From: Trachelipus rathkii | Lineage: Eukaryota; Arthropoda; Malacostraca; Isopoda; Trachelipodidae | Assembly (NCBI GenBank): GCA_015478945.1 | Contig: JABUQX010032611.1 | Span: 7,501-71,500, forward strand | Reading direction: 5' to 3' | Length of the DNA: 64,000 bases | Part shown: piece by piece, positions 61,901 through 64,000 of the stretch | How positions within the stretch are numbered: position 1 is the stretch's first letter | Layout of the letters: each line of letters begins with the position of its first letter | Translations under genes and position numbers: made by a program | Notes under the pieces: model-generated | Told to the model about the DNA's origin: nothing | What the model saw: the letters and a program-made list of their open reading frames with translations, nothing else | Database searches by the model: none

Positions 61901-64000
61901 TCAATCAAAGTGAATTTTAGTGTGAGGTCAATAGCCTACCACCGTGTTGCATTCACAATTTTGTAATCCGATATTACATTTTAAATTGCATGTTAATATT
62001 ACATTTACAAAAATATTGTAGTTGGAAAGTAAAATCAACTTTTCAACATTAATAATTATTTATTGCAAGCGTTTAATGATTTAATTTTCTTTATTTAGAA
62101 CAAATAAAGTAGGATGTAAAAGAGCAGAATTGAATATGATAGAATTTTTTTTCCTCTACAAAACGCTCTGTAATAATTAGTCTTACAAAAAAATAAGCAA
62201 AGCAACAATTCAAACCATGTATATATAATTTATCATTATATAGTACAGTTCTGTATTTTTTTTAATTATTACATTCCAAGCTAATATAATATTAATAGAA
62301 ACCTCAATATTAAATAGCATTTATTGTACTATAAATAATTATTTATCCAAAAAACATTAGTGAGTAAAATAATTATTATTTGATTTTTGATGTAATTTGA
62401 TTTTGCGTAACACTCTATGCATACTTTTATTGTATCTATTAATACGTACTTAATTACCTATACGTTATAGTAATTAGCTAAATATTATTGTGAGAATCTT
62501 TGGACCTTTCTATAGAATGGGGAAGTATCATCATTTTCTTTAAATGATACCTCAATAGATCCTATGCTGATAAAAAAATTAGTTTCGATAGACAGAGTCA
62601 ACTAAGTACGACTGTATTCGCCTACATTTCGTGATATGGGAACGACTACTCTCACTGGTGATGCTTGACTTTACTCTCTCCCTCTCTACATTCTTGAGTC
62701 CTTCCTCTAGCGTCCTCTCATACGTCCGTCACTTCATTGCTTCGAGATTACCATGAATGCGTATCATAAATTGCTATTCTTTAAGTCCCAGACGAAATTT
62801 TTGTTAATATGGTTTTTGTGGGGATAATATATCAGGAAGACAGTCTTGACCTCGGACGGTCCTAGGAACTTAATTGCTAACGATTCTTCAAACTTTTCTT
62901 ACTATTCCGTGTGGTTTATCCTTCGCATTCTCCTTTAATACCCAGACGCCAAGACTATCCGGAATTATTTTTTTCGGGGGGGGGGGCTCGCGACTTCCCG
63001 CAGTGTTGTTAACATTCAAATTTGAAAAGTCCATCTAGTAGGTCATTTATGAGTATTATGATGTATGCACTATTATATATTCATATTTTCATATCATCAT
63101 GTTTTTTCAACTTAAAAAAAAGTTATTATTAGTCTATATATCAACTCTACAATATTATACTATTATTAATAGAAAATAATATCAAACTTAACATATGCAT
63201 AGATTGGTCCTACTAGCATACGTCACAAAAGTCACGATAATTATGATTTATTAAGTATATAGATTTATTATAGACCATTTGCTAGTCATCAAGTCATATT
63301 GATTGACAAATTCAATACACCCTATCATTTGATTGGTATTTAAATAATTATTTTAATAATATTATTATGTTATTTTGATTAATTAAGATTCCTATTGAAC
63401 ATGTTCATATACTTATATTAAAATAAAAAACTCAAAAAGAAATATACTCTAAATTCTGATACATTTTATTGATTGATCATATATGTGGTAACTCACATCA
63501 TAGCATATTATCATAGTATTGAATAATTTCGAATAATTAATTTATTAACAGTAAAATAAATAACTGATAAATAAATGTCAATAAATAAATAAAATTTCGA
63601 GTGTAAAAAATGAACATTAATGCTCATGCTGCAACCCACGTACATTTGAAGTCTATATAATAACACTATCAGGAAAATTAGTAACTATAGTTTTAAATCC
63701 CCTAATCAATAAAAATGATTTATTAATATTTAAATTCCTGTCATTTTTCAGTTTCCGAATATTAAATTCTATTAAACTTTATATGTCTCATTTTAGGATT
63801 GGGAGTCAAATAATAAGGGTTCCACAAATCTTCCAATCATTTAGCGATTACATCTCCACTCTGAAAAATCAAAATAAAATGTTTATACTGATACCTTGTA
63901 AGCACTAAGTCACTGTAAGGCAGACCTTCAGGAATCATTTTTAATGTAAATTATTATATCTTACTAAATACTGCGTAAGGAGTCGTGAGTGAGGAGTCGT
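58991..64000. other. Indel-rich sequence, nothing recognised
   Basis: The first 150 bp may still belong to the inverted arm. After that I find no exon, RNA gene or repeat. Frames at 59,563-59,766, 60,513-60,719 and 60,849-61,085 are short and unrecognised. A run of 11 G occurs at 62,976-62,986. The sequence texture resembles the error-rich right arm. Confidence 0.4.

Overview
The window looks like intergenic and intronic DNA from an arthropod, most likely a decapod crustacean. It is AT-rich and crowded with (AT)n, (CA)n, (TTA)n, (AAC)n and (GA)n microsatellites. It carries pentanucleotide TTAGG-like tracts (TTAGG is the ancestral arthropod telomere unit), decayed non-LTR retrotransposons, and one intron-containing coding region. 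I see no bacterial operons, no CRISPR array and no rRNA. Base-level quality is uneven. The coding exons at 17.5-20.2 kb read cleanly over long stretches. Most repeats, and especially the sequence right of about 52 kb, are full of scattered indels, so some breaks may be assembly error and not biology.

Layout. 0-4.4 kb: a tandem array (called element A here) with (CA)n expansions, flanked by T-rich and A-rich arrays in inverted orientation. 4.6-5.4 kb: a GC-rich element with four strong hairpins; a second, inverted copy lies at 37.5-38.2 kb. 5.6-7.4 kb: (AT)n tracts. 7.4-17.5 kb: AT-rich DNA with weak retroelement-like traces, short tandem repeats and one minus-strand open stretch. 17.5-20.2 kb: two exons of a protein-coding gene on the plus strand. 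They encode an acidic, Lys/Ser/Glu-rich, probably disordered protein with a large array of 13-14-residue repeats; I do not recognise the family. 20.2-25.4 kb: no recognised gene. 25.4-27.4 kb: decayed LINE reverse transcriptase on the minus strand. 30.9-32.2 kb: head-to-head array of a roughly 285-bp SINE-like repeat around a perfect 26-bp inverted repeat. 32.9-34.6 kb: a possible LINE tail and a duplicated hairpin-bearing sequence. 39.3-39.7 kb: a distant copy of element A. 40.0-41.6 kb: a second decayed LINE on the minus strand with an FADD motif. 41.9-42.2 kb: a GC-rich 25/28-bp minisatellite. 42.2-47.9 kb: AT-rich DNA with an 84-bp repeat.

The largest structure is an inverted repeat. About 48.0-51.6 kb on the plus strand reappears, reverse complemented and heavily indel-ridden, at about 54.0-59.0 kb. 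The order is kept through at least ten landmarks (20-bp minisatellite, CA tract, TTA tract, AAC tract, TTAGG/TTATG tract and unique sequence between them). It is either a genuine large palindrome or a long-read fold-back artefact.

I do not see a multi-gene system. The most notable items are the structured hairpin element with a covarying base pair, the large inverted repeat, the internally amplified disordered protein, and the head-to-head SINE-like array.
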